Shown: one piece after another, positions 26,453 to 35,705 of the stretch
How the letters are laid out: each line of letters opens with the position of its first letter
Numbering within the stretch: position 1 is the stretch's first letter
DNA from: Desulfosporosinus youngiae DSM 17734
Lineage (GTDB): Bacteria; Bacillota; Desulfitobacteriia; Desulfitobacteriales; Desulfitobacteriaceae
Direction of reading: 5' to 3'
Assembly: GCF_000244895.1 (NCBI RefSeq)
Contig: NZ_CM001441.1
Coordinates: forward strand, 3,430,226 to 3,494,225
DNA length: 64,000 bases
The notes under the pieces: generated by a model
What the model saw: only the letters and a program-made list of their open reading frames with translations
The model's database searches: none
What the model was told of the DNA's origin: nothing
Made by a program: the position numbers and the translations under genes

Positions 26453-26629
26453 AAAGACACATTCCTTTCTATAGCTTATTCTCCGGGACGTTGCTAATTA
26501 TCCTCACATTCCAGCACTCTGACCTCGTTGTTGCCGTCAAACTGCCAAGAAAAATCTCTTAATTCCCATCAGGAAAAATCACTTTACTCGTTTGCTTCAT
26601 TAACATCTGCAGGCTATTAAGTTAATGGA

Positions 26630-27205
26630 TTATGTACGGTAAAGTTTAATATATTTCTGATAACTATTCAAAACACGCTCTACATGATCCCGGGTTTCTT
26701 TAAAGGGAATATCTTGTTGACGAATATTTTCAGGATCAATTTGACCGGTGTCAATCCATTCCTTTACATGACCTCTTCCACCATTATAAGCGGCGATCAC
26801 TAAGGTACGATTATTAGAGAATAACTTTTGCAGACTTGCAAGGTACCAGGTTCCATATTGAATATTCTTCTCAGGGTTCAGTAAATCCTCGTCAGTATAG
26901 GCTTTATCCCCAATACTTTCAGCAATCGATTGGGCTGTGCTGGGCATCAGCTGCATTAAACCTTTGGCACCCTTATAGGATTCTGATTGGGGAAGAAACT
27001 TGCTTTCCTCACGGATTACGGCAAGCACAAACAAAGGATCTACTCCATACTGAGCGGCATACTTTTCTATGATTGTCCGATGCGGATATGGATAGATAAT
27101 CTTCTGCAGGTCCGATAATTGAAATATACTATAACCCAATAGGACCGTCAAAATAATCATTAAACTTACTGTTTTTCCATTTGCCCAACGCTTCTTTATG
27201 GCCAT
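26630..27205 (-). CDS. Membrane-anchored lytic transglycosylase (SLT domain)
   Basis: A 191-residue protein with a short basic start, one membrane segment (about 14-32: VSLMIILTVLLGYSIFQL) and an extracellular SLT domain. The catalytic Glu lies in VIREESKF (about residue 66), followed by GAKGLMQLMPSTA and IAAYNGG. It cleaves peptidoglycan between MurNAc and GlcNAc. The ATG at 27205 follows GAGGAG. It is placed directly downstream of coaE; in spore formers this neighbourhood often holds an SLT gene. Confidence 0.88.
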   Translation of the reverse strand: MAIKKRWANGKTVSLMIILTVLLGYSIFQLSDLQKIIYPYPHRTIIEKYAAQYGVDPLFVLAVIREESKFLPQSESYKGAKGLMQLMPSTAQSIAESIGDKAYTDEDLLNPEKNIQYGTWYLASLQKLFSNNRTLVIAAYNGGRGHVKEWIDTGQIDPENIRQQDIPFKETRDHVERVLNSYQKYIKLYRT

Positions 27206-27268
27206 CCCATCTCCTCTTCTCAAATTGTGAAGGTCATTATCCTTAATCTATTTACACCACATCAACTA

Positions 27269-27883
27269 TTATGATTGATAATCCGTTTGTCTTTGCAGCA
27301 ATTTTTCCCAAGCATCTTCAAGCTGAGCTGTCGTTTGACTCTCGCTCCCCGAATTGTCGATGACAATATCCGCTCTCTGACGTTTTTCCTCTAACGAGCC
27401 TTGGGCAGATATTCGGGCTTCCACCTCGTCAAGACTGAGCTTGTCCCGCGCAAGAACACGGGAAATTTGTATGTCACGGGGTACCCACACCACCCAAACC
27501 TCATCCACAAATTTGTCAAAACCTGCTTCGTAAAGCAAAGGCACATCCCATACACAAGCTAAAGCCCCGTTATTGCTTAGGGCATCTCTTTCTTCATTCA
27601 TACTTTCCACCACGCGAGGGTGCACGATGCGCTCTAAGCGCTTTCGTGCATCATCATCCTTAAAAACCACGTTTCCCAATCTGGAGCGATCGATTTGTCC
27701 ATTTTCAGCTTGAATGTCCGGGCCAAATTCTTCGATGAGTCTTAAAATAGTTCTTTGATCTGATTGCAGCAAACGGTGTACCGTTTTGTCGGCATCCAAT
27801 ACTGGTACTCCCTGCTTTATAAACCATTGGGCCACTGTGGATTTGCCGCTTCCGATTCCGCCGGTCAGTCCAATGTTCACCAT
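27269..27883 (-). CDS. coaE: Dephospho-CoA kinase
   Basis: Last step of coenzyme A synthesis. The 204-residue P-loop kinase has IGLTGGIGSGKSTVAQWF at the start, the lid and substrate parts DADKTVHRLL and HPRVVESM, and the nucleotide-contact RISAQGSLEEKRQRADIVIDNSG near the end. The ATG at 27883 has GAGG 8 bases upstream; a GTG three codons earlier is less well placed. It lies 10 bases after ytaF, the order seen in Bacillus polA-mutM-ytaF-coaE. Confidence 0.95.
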   Translation of the reverse strand: MVNIGLTGGIGSGKSTVAQWFIKQGVPVLDADKTVHRLLQSDQRTILRLIEEFGPDIQAENGQIDRSRLGNVVFKDDDARKRLERIVHPRVVESMNEERDALSNNGALACVWDVPLLYEAGFDKFVDEVWVVWVPRDIQISRVLARDKLSLDEVEARISAQGSLEEKRQRADIVIDNSGSESQTTAQLEDAWEKLLQRQTDYQS

Positions 27884-27893
27884 CCATATCACC

Positions 27894-28553
27894 TCAGATC
27901 AATTTTCCTAGACCGATTAAGATTAATACCGCGCCCGGCAAATACTCCGCAATATTTGTCCAGTTAACCGGTATCTTGCCAGCCATTTGCTGACCTAAAC
28001 GCAGCATCATAATTTGTGTTAAAGCCACAATCCCAATAACGGATATGGTCATTCCCGCCATTGCAGCACCTATTCCGCTGGCAAAAGCATCGACTGCCAG
28101 AGCACACCCCAATAAAAAGCTCTCACGCAGGCTAATGACTCCGGAACCATCAATATCGGCAATATCCGGCGTTCTAAGTACCTGAATTACTAAACCGAAA
28201 AAACGCAATTGAAACCGGAATACAGGCTCTAAAACCGGATTGGGCTGGGCCATAGCCATCGCAGGAACTGCTTCCGGAAACGCTTCTTTTTTATGGTTCC
28301 AGATTGCTTTCCCTAATTGAAAAATCCCTAAGGTCAGCAAAATTGAAGCCCCCAGCAAACGTGCCTGTATTAACTCAAACCATAACGTAACCCAACCACC
28401 AAAGAGCATGGATATTCCCATTGCCAGAACTGTACACATTGCAATAGCAATAAGTGAATTGATGGGAATACGAATACGGCGCAACCCATACGCCAATCCG
28501 ACTCCAAATCCATCCAAACTTAAAGCCACTGCCATAAGTAAAGCTACACCCAT
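27894..28553 (-). CDS. ytaF: Sporulation membrane protein YtaF (MntP-like)
   Basis: A 219-residue polytopic protein of the MntP/YtaF group. Two repeats of three helices each hold an Asp-containing helix (ALSLDGFGVGLAYG at about 10-23; ALAVDAFASGIGAAMAG in the second half). A long central loop separates them. Family members export divalent cations, and the YtaF branch is expressed in sporulation. The ATG at 28553 follows GGAGGG. It precedes coaE in an apparent operon. Confidence 0.88.
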   Translation of the reverse strand: MGVALLMAVALSLDGFGVGLAYGLRRIRIPINSLIAIAMCTVLAMGISMLFGGWVTLWFELIQARLLGASILLTLGIFQLGKAIWNHKKEAFPEAVPAMAMAQPNPVLEPVFRFQLRFFGLVIQVLRTPDIADIDGSGVISLRESFLLGCALAVDAFASGIGAAMAGMTISVIGIVALTQIMMLRLGQQMAGKIPVNWTNIAEYLPGAVLILIGLGKLI

Positions 28554-28617
28554 AATATGTATCCCTCCATCTTGCGACTTCAGGATAATATATGGAATCA
28601 AAGGCTATTTGGTGAAA

Positions 28618-30459
28618 TCAATCATTTCCAGCAATCCATTCTTCTAGGGCATTATCTCTCCGCTGCTTAACGTTTTCGCACTCATTATGGAGTTTCATGG
28701 CCAATTCATAATTAGTACCCGCCATAGCAAGTTCCTCTTCCAAAGATTGGAGAGCTTCTTCTAACTCCTCAATTTCCAGCTCAAGTTGCTTCAGCCGCTT
28801 TTTTTCACGTGCCAAATTGCGGCTTTCCTGCTGATCCAGGTTACTTGGCTTTGAACTCCGTTCGATGGGGACAAGATTCGCTTCCTCTTGTTGCTTATAA
28901 TCCTTGAACCCAGTATAATCTCCCTCAAAAAGCAACAGCCCCTGTGGTGTGAGTTCAGCAATCTTGTTCACAACCTTATCTAAAAAGTAGCGATCATGAG
29001 AAACTACGAGTACGGTTCCTTCGTATTCCTGAAGAGCGTCCTCCAACACTCCCCGGGTTTCCGCATCCAGGTGATTGGTCGGCTCATCCAGCAAAAGTAA
29101 ATTTCCTTGCTCTAAAAAAAGCTTGCATAAAGCCAAACGGCTCTTCTCTCCGCCGCTCAGTACGGAAATCAATTTAAAAACATCATCTTTTCGAAAACCA
29201 TAGCGTGCCAGCAGATTTCGAATTTCCGGGTCTTTCAATTTAGAGACATTGCGGATCTCATCCATCACAGTTCCGGTCGTGCCTAAATTTTCATGTTCCT
29301 GTGAGTAATAAGCAATTTTCACATTCGCTCCCAAACGAATCGTTCCCTTTACTGGAACCTGATGAAGAATCGCCTTCAGAATGGTGGTTTTTCCTACGCC
29401 ATTTTTGCCCAATAGGGCTACTTTATCTCCCCGTCTCAGATCTAATTGAACATTCGAAAAAAGCGTTCGGGAACCAAAGGAAATCGAGAGGTCTTCTATT
29501 AAAAGAACGCGATTTCCACTTCGTCCTCCATTTCCCAATGAAATAGAAAGTCCGAGTTCCGTCTTGGCAACCTGAATCGGTTTAAGTTTCTGCAACTGAC
29601 TTTCACGTCCACGAGCCTGCTTGGAATTAACCCCAGCTTTATTTCTGCGGACATACTCCTCAAGTTTAGCAATCTTATTCGCTAAACGCTCGGCTTCCCG
29701 GCCTAAAGTTTTTGCTTCTAACACTTTCAGTAATTCGTATTCCGAATAGTTCCCCGTATATCCTTTTAACCCGCCGTTTTCCAGGCAAAAAACCCGCGTA
29801 ACAGTACGATCTAAGAAGTAGCGGTCATGAGAAACTATCAGCAGGGCACCTGGATAATCCCGCAGATATCCTTCAAGCCACTCCATTGCAGCGATGTCCA
29901 AATGATTCGTTGGCTCATCTAAAATCAAAAGTTCGGGCGCTCTAAGCAAAAGCTTGCACAAAGCCAACCTTGTCTTCTGTCCTCCGCTCAGCCTCGCAAC
30001 CTGAGAATTAACCTCCGCTTCAAGCCCCAGTCCCGCCAGGATTCTTCTGACCAAAGCTTCTAAAGCGTACCCTCCTTGGCGTTCAAATGATTCAGTTAAG
30101 GCTGCATATTGATCCATGACTTTCTCACTAGGCGTGGAAGCCATTTTATCTTCCAGCTCACGCAGTTGTTCCTGCATTTGCAGTAAATCTGCCCGTTCTT
30201 GGATTACGCACTCAAAAACGGTCCCCTCGTCCTCTACGATGGGAGTCTGGGGCAGATATCCATAAGAACCCAGAATTTGAGCTTCTCCGCTTTCTAAGCG
30301 CACATCTCCTAAACAAGCCCGAATCAGGGTCGTCTTACCCGCTCCATTGGGACCAACCAAGGCTGCCTTTTCTCCATTTTCTAAGGCAAGACTAATCCGC
30401 CGAAAAAGCGGCTCACCCGATATATCAACGCCGCAATCCCGGCAAAATAAAACACTCAT
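28618..30459 (-). CDS. ABC-F family ATPase (ribosome-associated)
   Basis: A 613-residue protein with two ATPase domains and no membrane part. Domain 1 has GPNGAGKTTLIRA (about 38-50) and LSGGQKTRLALCKLLL; domain 2 has GKNGVGKTTILKA and LSGGEKSRLALCKLFL. The interdomain linker is basic (about 235-300), and a charged coiled coil fills the last 90 residues (EKKRLKQLELEIEELEEALQ). This layout is that of translation-factor ABC-F proteins of the Uup/YdiF type. The ATG at 30459 follows AGGGG at a long spacing. It lies 64 bases upstream of ytaF, and is an insertion relative to the Bacillus polA-mutM-ytaF-coaE order. Confidence 0.92.
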   Translation of the reverse strand: MSVLFCRDCGVDISGEPLFRRISLALENGEKAALVGPNGAGKTTLIRACLGDVRLESGEAQILGSYGYLPQTPIVEDEGTVFECVIQERADLLQMQEQLRELEDKMASTPSEKVMDQYAALTESFERQGGYALEALVRRILAGLGLEAEVNSQVARLSGGQKTRLALCKLLLRAPELLILDEPTNHLDIAAMEWLEGYLRDYPGALLIVSHDRYFLDRTVTRVFCLENGGLKGYTGNYSEYELLKVLEAKTLGREAERLANKIAKLEEYVRRNKAGVNSKQARGRESQLQKLKPIQVAKTELGLSISLGNGGRSGNRVLLIEDLSISFGSRTLFSNVQLDLRRGDKVALLGKNGVGKTTILKAILHQVPVKGTIRLGANVKIAYYSQEHENLGTTGTVMDEIRNVSKLKDPEIRNLLARYGFRKDDVFKLISVLSGGEKSRLALCKLFLEQGNLLLLDEPTNHLDAETRGVLEDALQEYEGTVLVVSHDRYFLDKVVNKIAELTPQGLLLFEGDYTGFKDYKQQEEANLVPIERSSKPSNLDQQESRNLAREKKRLKQLELEIEELEEALQSLEEELAMAGTNYELAMKLHNECENVKQRRDNALEEWIAGND

Positions 30460-30693
30460 TTCTCTAGATAGCCCCTTTATTTTCAGTGGAAGCAAGGGGA
30501 TGTTCTCTTGCTTCTACGTTCATATCTGCTCTATTGCTCCGTACCTCTTGAAGCTTGAGTAACATTCAATCTTTGAAAACGTTATGACGCTTCTATAAAT
30601 TTTACTATATCATACACACTGTTTTCAAACAAACACTTAAAGGTACTTCTTTGACAAACGGTACAATAGTCCTATTATCGAAGCCAACTATTA

Positions 30694-30811
30694 TCAAATA
30701 TCGGCCTCTTCATCCACATAACCTTTCGGGCTCATACCGCCAACAATTCCAGCACCACCAACAGCCATGTTCGCTTTTTCATGAACGATTAAAATGGTCG
30801 GGCTGATTTGG
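30694..30811 (-). pseudogene. Possible gene remnant between ABC-F and DUF2809 genes
   Basis: The 30460-30841 gap is mostly noncoding. One frame reads like protein for about 38 codons (SPTILIVHEKANMAVGGAGI and a following GGMSPKGYVDEEADI) and ends in TGA at 30694. No start codon with a ribosome site precedes it, and the frame closes upstream. Family not recognised; it may be a decayed C-terminus. Confidence 0.3.
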
Positions 30812-30841
30812 AAACATCACCCAATAACATTAACTTACGGA

Positions 30842-31246
30842 TTAATCCAATCTGTAAGAATGCAAAACTCTAATCTCAATTAGGATTCCGATCCCAATTC
30901 CCGCCGTATAGGAAATTAAATCACTCCACAAGAATCCATAACCTAGAACCAGTCCGCCGAGCCTGGTCTTTCTTAATAAATCAACCCCAGGGGAATGGTA
31001 CAATTGACTGAATTCAATAGCAAAGGAAAAAAGGAGCGCGCCTACCGCAACCCATCTTGTTTCCCTGCTCCTGAATAGAAGTCCCAGTAAGAAAAAGACC
31101 ATAAGCGCCCATAGGGCATCACCTAAATACAGATTAATCCAGCCCGGAAAATAGACAGAAAAACCTCTGGCGCATAAACCAAGTATCATAACCGTGACAC
31201 TCAGGAAAGAATAGGTGATTACATTTCGTTTAGGTGTCAAACGCAA
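30842..31246 (-). CDS. DUF2809 membrane protein
   Basis: A 134-residue protein with four hydrophobic segments (about 10-30, 39-58, 66-80 and 107-125). The motif GDALWALMVFFLLGLLF, then FSFAIEFSQLYHSP and GYGFLWSDLISYTAGI, is that of DUF2809. Function unknown. The start is TTG at 31246 behind GAGAGGA. It lies inside the insertion between mutM and ytaF. Confidence 0.8.
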   Translation of the reverse strand: MRLTPKRNVITYSFLSVTVMILGLCARGFSVYFPGWINLYLGDALWALMVFFLLGLLFRSRETRWVAVGALLFSFAIEFSQLYHSPGVDLLRKTRLGGLVLGYGFLWSDLISYTAGIGIGILIEIRVLHSYRLD

Positions 31247-31288
31247 TTCATTTCCTCTCTGCTATATGTCGTTACATCTCTCCAAATG

Positions 31289-31433
31289 CTAACCAGCGGA
31301 AACTAATTTTACCAGTACAATTTCCGGCCTATTGTAAAACCTTATTGGTAAAACGCTTTCTCCTAAACCACCATTTATAATCATATTCGTAGAATCAGAC
31401 GTAAATTGACCGTGATCAAGCAACCGTCTTATC
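31289..31433 (-). pseudogene. C-terminal remnant of a YkuE-type metallophosphoesterase
   Basis: About 48 codons, ending in TAG at 31289, read DHGQFTSDSTNMIINGGLGE followed by SVLPIRFYNRPEIVLVKL. This matches the end of membrane-linked metallophosphoesterases, where a His-Gly-Gly-Gln is followed by a (S)RGLG..PIRF..PPEIV tail. The catalytic N-terminal 200 or more residues are missing, and the frame runs directly into the end of mutM. It is a truncated, dead gene fragment. Confidence 0.62.
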
Positions 31434-31436
31434 AGT

Positions 31437-32258
31437 CTACCTCTGGCACTTGGAACAAAAGACCGTCGTCCGGCCGGCAAGACGAATTCGTTCCAGCGCC
31501 TGCCCGCACAGCTTACACGGTTCCCCGCCCCGCCCGTACACTTGCAAGGCCCGTTCAAAGGATCCTTTTTCTCCATTGGCATCCCGATAATCCCGAAAAG
31601 AGGTGCCCTGAGCATCGATTCCCGCTTGAAGCACATTTCGAATAGCACCATGGAGTCTGGAGATTTCCTCCTCGGATAAAGTATCTACTCCGCGTTCGGG
31701 AGATATTCCTGCTTGAAAAAGAGATTCATCTACATAGATGTTGCCCAAACCTGCCAGCACATGCTGATCGAGCAAGGCCGCTTTTAGGGAGAGGGTTTTC
31801 TTCCCGAAACGTTCCTTTAAGACTTCAGGTGTGAATTCTGCCTCCAAGGGCTCAGGACCTAGTTTACATAAAGATGATCCGCTTATACAAAGCTGAGTTG
31901 GTATCGCCTGAATACGCCCGAATTTCCGCACATCTGAGAAATGCACTTCTCCATGTTCCAATTGAAAAACAACATGAGTATGCTTCTCCGGCTCTTGACT
32001 TTCCGCGTAATAATTCAAGCGCCCAGTCATCCTCATATGAGCTATTAGGGTCAAATCTTCATCCAGCCGAATTAAAAGGTATTTACCGCGGCGGTCTATG
32101 GTTTTAATTCTTCGACCAGTGACCAGGTATTCAAATGATTGATCTTCCCAACCGCAGACTGCAGAGGACCAGATAAGTTTTATTTCTCTAATCTCTAAAC
32201 CAGTAACGTGCTGGGCTAATGTTCGTCGAATGGTTTCAACCTCAGGTAATTCCGGCAT
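31437..32258 (-). CDS. mutM: Formamidopyrimidine-DNA glycosylase
   Basis: A 273-residue base-excision repair enzyme removing 8-oxoguanine and FaPy lesions. It starts with the catalytic PELPEVETIRRTL (Pro2 nucleophile, Glu3). The helix-two-turn-helix has LDQHVLAGLGNIYVDESLF. The zinc finger is CKLCGQ...CSKC, with R in RLAGRTTVFCSKCQ. All catalytic residues are present. The gene follows polA in the order known from Bacillus and stops with TAG. Confidence 0.96.
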   Translation of the reverse strand: MPELPEVETIRRTLAQHVTGLEIREIKLIWSSAVCGWEDQSFEYLVTGRRIKTIDRRGKYLLIRLDEDLTLIAHMRMTGRLNYYAESQEPEKHTHVVFQLEHGEVHFSDVRKFGRIQAIPTQLCISGSSLCKLGPEPLEAEFTPEVLKERFGKKTLSLKAALLDQHVLAGLGNIYVDESLFQAGISPERGVDTLSEEEISRLHGAIRNVLQAGIDAQGTSFRDYRDANGEKGSFERALQVYGRGGEPCKLCGQALERIRLAGRTTVFCSKCQR

Positions 32259-32422
32259 ATTCTTATCTCATTCCTTTATTTTTTCTCAATGCTGGAACGC
32301 ATTGGTCCTTTACATCGTACAAAATCTTCAGGAAACTTTCAGTTAACTTTCAGCCATTTTTCAGATTTATATAGTAAAGTACAATAAGTTTAAAATCAAT
32401 AGCTGGGAGGTTTTAACATCTG

Positions 32423-32725
32423 ATGAACATTTCCTCAGTTTCTTCAACATCTAATAGTTCTTATATCTCAAGTAATGATAATACCGCAAAGCAAATCACG
32501 GATCGTATCAAAGAACTTCAGAATCAAATCAAAACTGTGAATCAAAGTGAGGACAGCGAAAAAGTCAAACAGGAAAAGATTCAACTATTACAAGCTCAAA
32601 TAAGCCAACTTCAAGCACAAATCCAAGCAAAACAGTCTACCCCAAGCAATGAAATTAGTAATCGTGTACAAGCAACAGAGTCTGCAACTATTCTAAGCAA
32701 TAACGCCATTGATATTCGGGCCTAA
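32423..32725 (+). CDS. FlxA-like small protein
   Basis: A 100-residue protein with a Ser/Thr/Asn-rich start (residues 1-20) and a central Gln/Lys coiled coil (ITDRIKELQNQIKTV, then LLQAQISQLQAQIQAK). This is the pattern of FlxA-like proteins, which in some bacteria are flagellar-regulon products; their role is unknown. The ATG at 32423 follows GGGAGG. It is monocistronic, convergent with polA and divergent from mutM. Confidence 0.68.
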   Translation: MNISSVSSTSNSSYISSNDNTAKQITDRIKELQNQIKTVNQSEDSEKVKQEKIQLLQAQISQLQAQIQAKQSTPSNEISNRVQATESATILSNNAIDIRA

Positions 32726-32765
32726 TTATGAAATCTAATTGACTTGAACTTAGATAACTTAAAAG

Positions 32766-32804
32766 AGCCGACCGCTCATAACCAGACGGTCGGCTTATAT
32801 TTGT
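32766..32804 (+). terminator. Terminator of the FlxA-like gene
   Basis: A 9-bp stem AGCCGACCG/CGGTCGGCT (32766-32774 and 32787-32795) with a 12-base loop, then TATATTTGT. It may also act on the minus strand at the end of polA. Confidence 0.82.
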
Positions 32805-32901
32805 CTCAGTGAAGACAACTGAACAACCGATTCATTTCCTTTAGCTATTATGTCCTATTTACCAATCTAAAGGTCCATACTCATAAACAATGGATTTGGA
32901 C

Positions 32902-35526
32902 TTAATCTATCGGCTTAAATGGCTGCATATCATACCAATTCGTTCCCACCTTGCATTCCACCGTCATTGGCACCGACAGTGTGAAGGCATTTTCCATTTT
33001 ATCTTTCAGCATATGAGCAACCTTCTCCAGATCCTCAGGAGCCACCTGAAGCAAAAGCTCATCATGGACTTGGAGAAGCATCGCCGCCCGATATGGCGCC
33101 AATCCTTCCGCCACTTTAAGCATGGCTAATTTCATAATATCAGCAGCAGTACCTTGCACCGGTGTGTTCATAGCAATCCGTTCTCCAAATTGACGTTTAA
33201 CGCGGTTGGAATGAAGCAACTCCGGAATCCGCCGCAGTCTATTCAGCAAGGTGCGCACTTGTCCCTCTTTTTTCGCCTGGGTCACCACATCCTCCAGATA
33301 TCGTTTGACTCCGCCATAGCGTTTAAAATATTGCTCAATGTAAAACTTCGATTCTTTGCGAGGAATTCCTAAATCCCTGGAAAGGCCAAACTCTGTTAAA
33401 CCGTATACCAAGCCAAAATTGACCGCTTTGGCACTTCGTCTCATGTCCGAAGTCACTTCATTAAGTGAGATGCCAAAGACTTCCGCCGCAGTTCGGGTGT
33501 GGACATCCTGTCCCAGGGAGAACGATTCGCATAAAAGAGGATCTTGAGAATAATGGGCTAAAATCCGAAGCTCAATTTGGGAATAATCAGCAGACAGCAA
33601 CACCCATCCAGGTTCGGTGGGATGAAAAACTTTTCTGAGCTGACGTCCTTGTTCAAGCCGGATCGGGATGTTCTGCAAATTGGGTTCCGTACTCGACAAA
33701 CGACCGGTGGTGGTCACGGTTTGTTGAAAGGTGGTGTGAATCCGCCCCTCCTTCGCTTGAGCAAGCAGACCGTTTACATAAGTAGACATCAATTTATTCA
33801 ACTGCCGGTAGTCAAGTATCTTAGCCACGACAGGGTGAGCGTTGCGCAGTTCTTCTAAGGTTTCCGCATCTGTCGAATAACCCGTTTTCGTCTTCTTCGC
33901 GGTCGGCAGACCTAACTTTTCAAAAAGAATGGTGCCTAATTGTTTGGGGGAATTAATATTAAAAGTTTCCTCAGCGAGAGCATAGATCTCCTGCTCCAAC
34001 TCCCTTAGAGTCAGGCTTATTCCTTCACCAAAAACCTTTAATTGCTCAGAGTCAATCCCAATTCCATGCCTTTCCACTTGGGCAAGCACCAGGCTTAAAG
34101 GTTCTTCGACTTCATGGAGCAGGCGCGCAAGTCCGAGGAAGTGAATTTCTTTTTCAAACTTTGGAGCAACTTGAGCTAAGGCAGCCGCTTCTTCAGCAAC
34201 ATTCCTGAAGGCCGGTTGGGTCGGGAAGTATTCTTTGACCAAATCCAAGGGAGCAAATTTCGGACGTGAGGATTGAATCAGATATGAGGCAAGGCTTAGA
34301 TCTAAGACGGAACGTTTCAAGCTTATACCTTCGTTAGCCAGTAATAAGGCCACGGTTTTACTGTCCGCTAAAGTTTTAGGAACCCGCTCGCTTCCCATCA
34401 ATTGCAGCCAAGCTTCGCAAACTTTTTCAGATGCCTCTTCACGTATCAATGTAAAGGTCTCACCTTGGGCGGCCACTCCCCATTCCAGCCAGCGCCCCCC
34501 TTGCAAACCGGTTCCTTCATATCGGCAGGCCAGGGTAAGTGGGATGTTTTTCGATTGCCATTGTTCAATCTGCATAAGCCATTCTTCTTCAGTCAATACC
34601 CGTTCTGGCCAGTTTTCTAAGACCTCTTCCGGACTTCCGCCAGGGATTTCTTCGTCATCCTTATGCCGTTCCTGCCATAAACGGGTTACACTCTTGAGAT
34701 CATATTTCTGCAAGACAGGAAGTACTTTGGCTGCTATGGAACGCCGGTGAACAAAATCATCGCAGGAAAACCCGATCGGAACCTCTGTCAGCATGGTTGC
34801 TAACTTTTTGCTGAGAATAGCCTGATCGGTATACTCCTTCAGATTACTCTGCACCTTTTTCCCGGAGACTTTATCCACATTCGCCAAAACCCCTTCGACC
34901 GTTTCAAATTCCCAGAGTAATTTCAGCGCGGTTTTCTCTCCGATTCCTGGAACCCCAGGGATATTATCCGAGGTATCACCCATCAGACCCTTAAGATCAA
35001 TGATTTGATGAGGACGCAGTTGGTAGCGTTCCCATAACGCTGTTTCATCATAAGGTTCAACTTCGCTGATGCCTTTCTTAGTAAGGAAAACAGTTGTCCT
35101 GGGTGAAATAAGCTGCAGTGCATCTTTATCCCCGGTATATATCTGAATCTCCATACCTTGCGCTTCCGCTTGTTTGGTTATGGCAGCTATCAGGTCATCC
35201 GCTTCGTAGCCCGCCAGTTCAAGCATGGGAACATCCATTTCTGTCAGTATTTCTTTTAGATAATCAAATTGCGGACGCAGTCCCTCCGGGGTTTCTTTGC
35301 GCTGCGCTTTATAACCGGCATATTGCTCAATCCGAACAGTTGCCTTTGTTTTATCGAAAGCCACCACCCAATAATCCGGATGTTGCTCTTGCTCTAAGCG
35401 AAAGAGCATGGTCAGAAAACCATGCAAAACATTCGTCGGTCTCCCATCGGCCGTCGTTAGCGGCGGGAGAGCATAAAAGGCGCGATTTGCAAGACTGTTT
35501 CCGTCTAAAATCACCATCCGCGGCAT
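32902..35526 (-). CDS. polA: DNA polymerase I
   Basis: An 874-residue protein. The N-terminal 5'-3' nuclease (about 1-290) has VILDGNSLANRAF and GVPGIGEKTALKLL. The middle domain (about 310-470) lacks the DxE exonuclease motif (the strand reads LACRYEGTG), so proofreading is absent as in Bacillus. The polymerase domain has LSADYSQIELRILAH, RRSAKAVNFGLVYG and LLQVHDELLLQV with all catalytic carboxylates. The ATG at 35526 follows GGGGG. It is first in the polA-mutM-(...)-ytaF-coaE block. Confidence 0.97.
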   Translation of the reverse strand: MPRMVILDGNSLANRAFYALPPLTTADGRPTNVLHGFLTMLFRLEQEQHPDYWVVAFDKTKATVRIEQYAGYKAQRKETPEGLRPQFDYLKEILTEMDVPMLELAGYEADDLIAAITKQAEAQGMEIQIYTGDKDALQLISPRTTVFLTKKGISEVEPYDETALWERYQLRPHQIIDLKGLMGDTSDNIPGVPGIGEKTALKLLWEFETVEGVLANVDKVSGKKVQSNLKEYTDQAILSKKLATMLTEVPIGFSCDDFVHRRSIAAKVLPVLQKYDLKSVTRLWQERHKDDEEIPGGSPEEVLENWPERVLTEEEWLMQIEQWQSKNIPLTLACRYEGTGLQGGRWLEWGVAAQGETFTLIREEASEKVCEAWLQLMGSERVPKTLADSKTVALLLANEGISLKRSVLDLSLASYLIQSSRPKFAPLDLVKEYFPTQPAFRNVAEEAAALAQVAPKFEKEIHFLGLARLLHEVEEPLSLVLAQVERHGIGIDSEQLKVFGEGISLTLRELEQEIYALAEETFNINSPKQLGTILFEKLGLPTAKKTKTGYSTDAETLEELRNAHPVVAKILDYRQLNKLMSTYVNGLLAQAKEGRIHTTFQQTVTTTGRLSSTEPNLQNIPIRLEQGRQLRKVFHPTEPGWVLLSADYSQIELRILAHYSQDPLLCESFSLGQDVHTRTAAEVFGISLNEVTSDMRRSAKAVNFGLVYGLTEFGLSRDLGIPRKESKFYIEQYFKRYGGVKRYLEDVVTQAKKEGQVRTLLNRLRRIPELLHSNRVKRQFGERIAMNTPVQGTAADIMKLAMLKVAEGLAPYRAAMLLQVHDELLLQVAPEDLEKVAHMLKDKMENAFTLSVPMTVECKVGTNWYDMQPFKPID

Positions 35527-35705
35527 CCTAAAACCCCCATTCTTTCACAATTAACTATACCATACCCACTACTTTCTAACAAATTAGCCCATTAAATTCT
35601 TGTAGTAAATCTTAGTCCTAATGATTGACTAGCGCATAATCCATGGTACGATTAAGAGGTTACGGTATTATTGAAACTCCCTCTACATAAAGGAGATGTA
35701 TTCTT

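Noticed and set aside
31434-31651. Upstream part of the 120-codon frame overlapping mutM
   Set aside because: That part is antiphase reading of the mutM 3' end; only the piece after the mutM stop resembles a real protein.
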